This document shows, piece after piece, positions 62,855-64,000 of a DNA stretch of 64,000 nt. Source of the stretch: Oscillospiraceae bacterium (GTDB taxonomy: Bacteria; Bacillota; Clostridia; Oscillospirales; Ruminococcaceae); assembly GCA_017435565.1 (NCBI GenBank), contig JAFSEU010000002.1, forward strand, positions 53,832-117,831, read 5' to 3'. Made by a program: the position numbers and the translations under genes. Position 1 is the first letter of the stretch. The number at the start of each line of letters is the position of its first letter. Below the pieces are notes generated by a model that had not been told where the DNA came from, did no database searches, and saw only the letters and a list, made by a program, of their open reading frames with translations.

Positions 62855-64000
62855 TTAACCAAGCTTTGTGCCACCTGACAATGTTCCACCATATGCGGCA
62901 AGCTGAGTATCGTCAAGTGTCTGGAAGTATGTTGAATTTGTAAGTGTACCGCCTGAATAGAACGCAGCGTTGCTGTAAGCTGTGCAACCGGCAATAAGGG
63001 AAGAAACAGTCTTATCTGCAATAAATGAAACAATAATATTTCCCGAACCATCACAAAGTGTAATTCTTGTATTTGCGCTTACAGATGCTGAAACACTGAC
63101 AGATTCGGTCATGGATGTTCCTCCCATGCCGCCCATACCACCGGGGCCGCCCATGCCGCCTGAGCCGGTATTCTTTACATAAACACCGCCGGTGTAGGAT
63201 ACACCGCCATCGCAATCAAAAGGCTCCTGACCGTTTGAAACACAGATACCGCCCGATATGGTTAATGTGCCATTGGAATCATAGCCATCATGATCGCCAT
63301 CTGAAACGCTGATTATCGAGAAGCCGCCGCTTATTTCAAGAACACCTGCAGCAGAGCTACCGCTCTGACCGGGCCACATACCTGACGAGCCTGAGTTATC
63401 AGCACCACCTGCAACGTTATATGCATCATCAAATGAAGTAACAACAGTTGAACCGCTTCTCTGATAAATATTATAAGCTTCAATACCTTCATATGCGTTG
63501 TAGATAACAAGTTCAAAATCAGTATAAGCGCCACCGCTTGTACCAAGGTAGCAGCTGTTATCAGCATGAATTGCCTGATAACCAGATGTTGAACCCGTTG
63601 TCTGAAGCTCAAGCTCACCGCCTAAGATATTTACATCACCGTTTGCATTAATACAGTCATCATTTGTTTTTGCATAAATATAACCGCCGTTTACTGTAAC
63701 TGCACCTGTATAAGTTGTTGATGTTGTATCATCAGTATATCCGCCCTTGAGTCCTTTGGCACTGCCTGTATCCTTGCTACCGGTTGTAACAAGATTAAGC
63801 GAGCCGCCATTGATTTCAACGTTGTATACGCCGAAAATACAGTCACCATAAGAATTAACATTAACGTTGCCGCCGCTTACACGAACGAATCCGCATGTGG
63901 TATCAGATTCATCTGTAGACTTGATACCGTCGCCGCCACTTGTAGTTACATTAACATTAAGATATGAGAAATCAGTATCATCGGGATCGCCGATTCTGAC
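62855..64000 (-). CDS. Cthe_2159/DUF4353-type carbohydrate-binding protein (5' end cut off)
   Basis: The frame stays open from the stop at 62855 to the window edge, giving at least 381 residues of the C-terminal part. It consists of repeated beta-helix rungs with acidic metal-binding turns: SGGDGIKSTDESD, GSLNLVTTG, TNDDCINANGD, GGELELQTTG and DHDGYDSNGTLTISGG. A glycine/methionine linker (GGMGGPGGMGGMGG) precedes a final beta domain of about 85 residues. Cthe_2159 relatives bind polygalacturonate or cellulose and calcium. The signal peptide should lie beyond the edge. It is likely a secreted or surface plant-polysaccharide-binding protein. Confidence 0.8.
   Translation of the reverse strand, partial: VRIGDPDDTDFSYLNVNVTTSGGDGIKSTDESDTTCGFVRVSGGNVNVNSYGDCIFGVYNVEINGGSLNLVTTGSKDTGSAKGLKGGYTDDTTSTTYTGAVTVNGGYIYAKTNDDCINANGDVNILGGELELQTTGSTSGYQAIHADNSCYLGTSGGAYTDFELVIYNAYEGIEAYNIYQRSGSTVVTSFDDAYNVAGGADNSGSSGMWPGQSGSSAAGVLEISGGFSIISVSDGDHDGYDSNGTLTISGGICVSNGQEPFDCDGGVSYTGGVYVKNTGSGGMGGPGGMGGMGGTSMTESVSVSASVSANTRITLCDGSGNIIVSFIADKTVSSLIAGCTAYSNAAFYSGGTLTNSTYFQTLDDTQLAAYGGTLSGGTKLG

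Overview
The window comes from a low-GC, endospore-forming member of the Clostridia, most likely an Oscillospiraceae/Ruminococcaceae species. The evidence is the Firmicutes gene order (yicC-remA-gmk-rpoZ-priA-def-fmt-rsmB-rlmN-prpC-prkC-rsgA), a sporulation sigma G gene, a 29-codon SpoVM gene, a cellobiose 2-epimerase closely resembling the Ruminococcus enzyme from memory, and a Cthe_2159-type carbohydrate-binding protein at the right edge. Almost every gene is on the minus strand. Plus-strand exceptions are a tRNA-Ser/tRNA-Ala pair, a MecA-like adaptor and a DUF3592 protein. No IS element, prophage or CRISPR array was seen, so this reads as core chromosome.

Layout, left to right: two paralogous small lipoproteins (86-1168); the protein quality-control set tig-clpP-clpX (1300-4603); rplS-lepB-rbgA-rnhB-yraN-thrC-phosphoesterase (4699-9795), with a long leader before rplS; murI with a radical-SAM/DUF2344 pair (9990-13318); a lipoprotein/TIM-barrel/membrane-protein/M50-protease operon (13383-15649); the long yicC to rsgA operon with spoVM downstream (15779-28819); lon-engB-lysA-cysK (29006-34266); an ABC exporter with an odd YPQ-repeat tail (34440-36480); tRNA-Ser and tRNA-Ala; a Big2-like membrane protein and galT (37099-39398); tRNA-Leu; ymfF-ymfH-lgt-coiled coil-folD (39693-44751); tRNA-Cys; a methyltransferase and yerC; an incomplete Rnf-like membrane trio (46347-48692); mecA; rpe; an AlkD-like protein, a penicillin-binding protein and an FHA-FtsW (50000-53685); cellobiose 2-epimerase; secA; DUF3592; sigG; a beta-propeller/HD-GYP receptor; and a truncated carbohydrate-binding protein.

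Functional links: clpX, clpP, lon, tig and mecA cover proteolysis and folding. secA, lepB and lgt cover export and lipoprotein maturation, serving the several lipoproteins and secreted proteins here. prkC/prpC form a Ser/Thr phosphorylation switch in an operon that also carries translation start, stop and modification genes. FtsW and its PBP build septal, elongation or cortex peptidoglycan. sigG, spoVM and possibly the M50 protease point to sporulation. Most transcription units start at clear sigma-A promoters with a 17-bp spacer and end at hairpin/T-run terminators, which I could place to the base.

The most unusual item is the Rnf-like D-E-A trio. It lacks RnfB, C and G, and by my manual alignment it has lost three of the four cysteines for the intramembrane [2Fe-2S] cluster and the flavin-attachment threonine, so it may be a non-redox descendant of Rnf. 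Other second-look items are the ABC ATPase tail, a large insertion in SecA, the NRD active-site loop in PrkC, and the degenerate FHA domain on FtsW.
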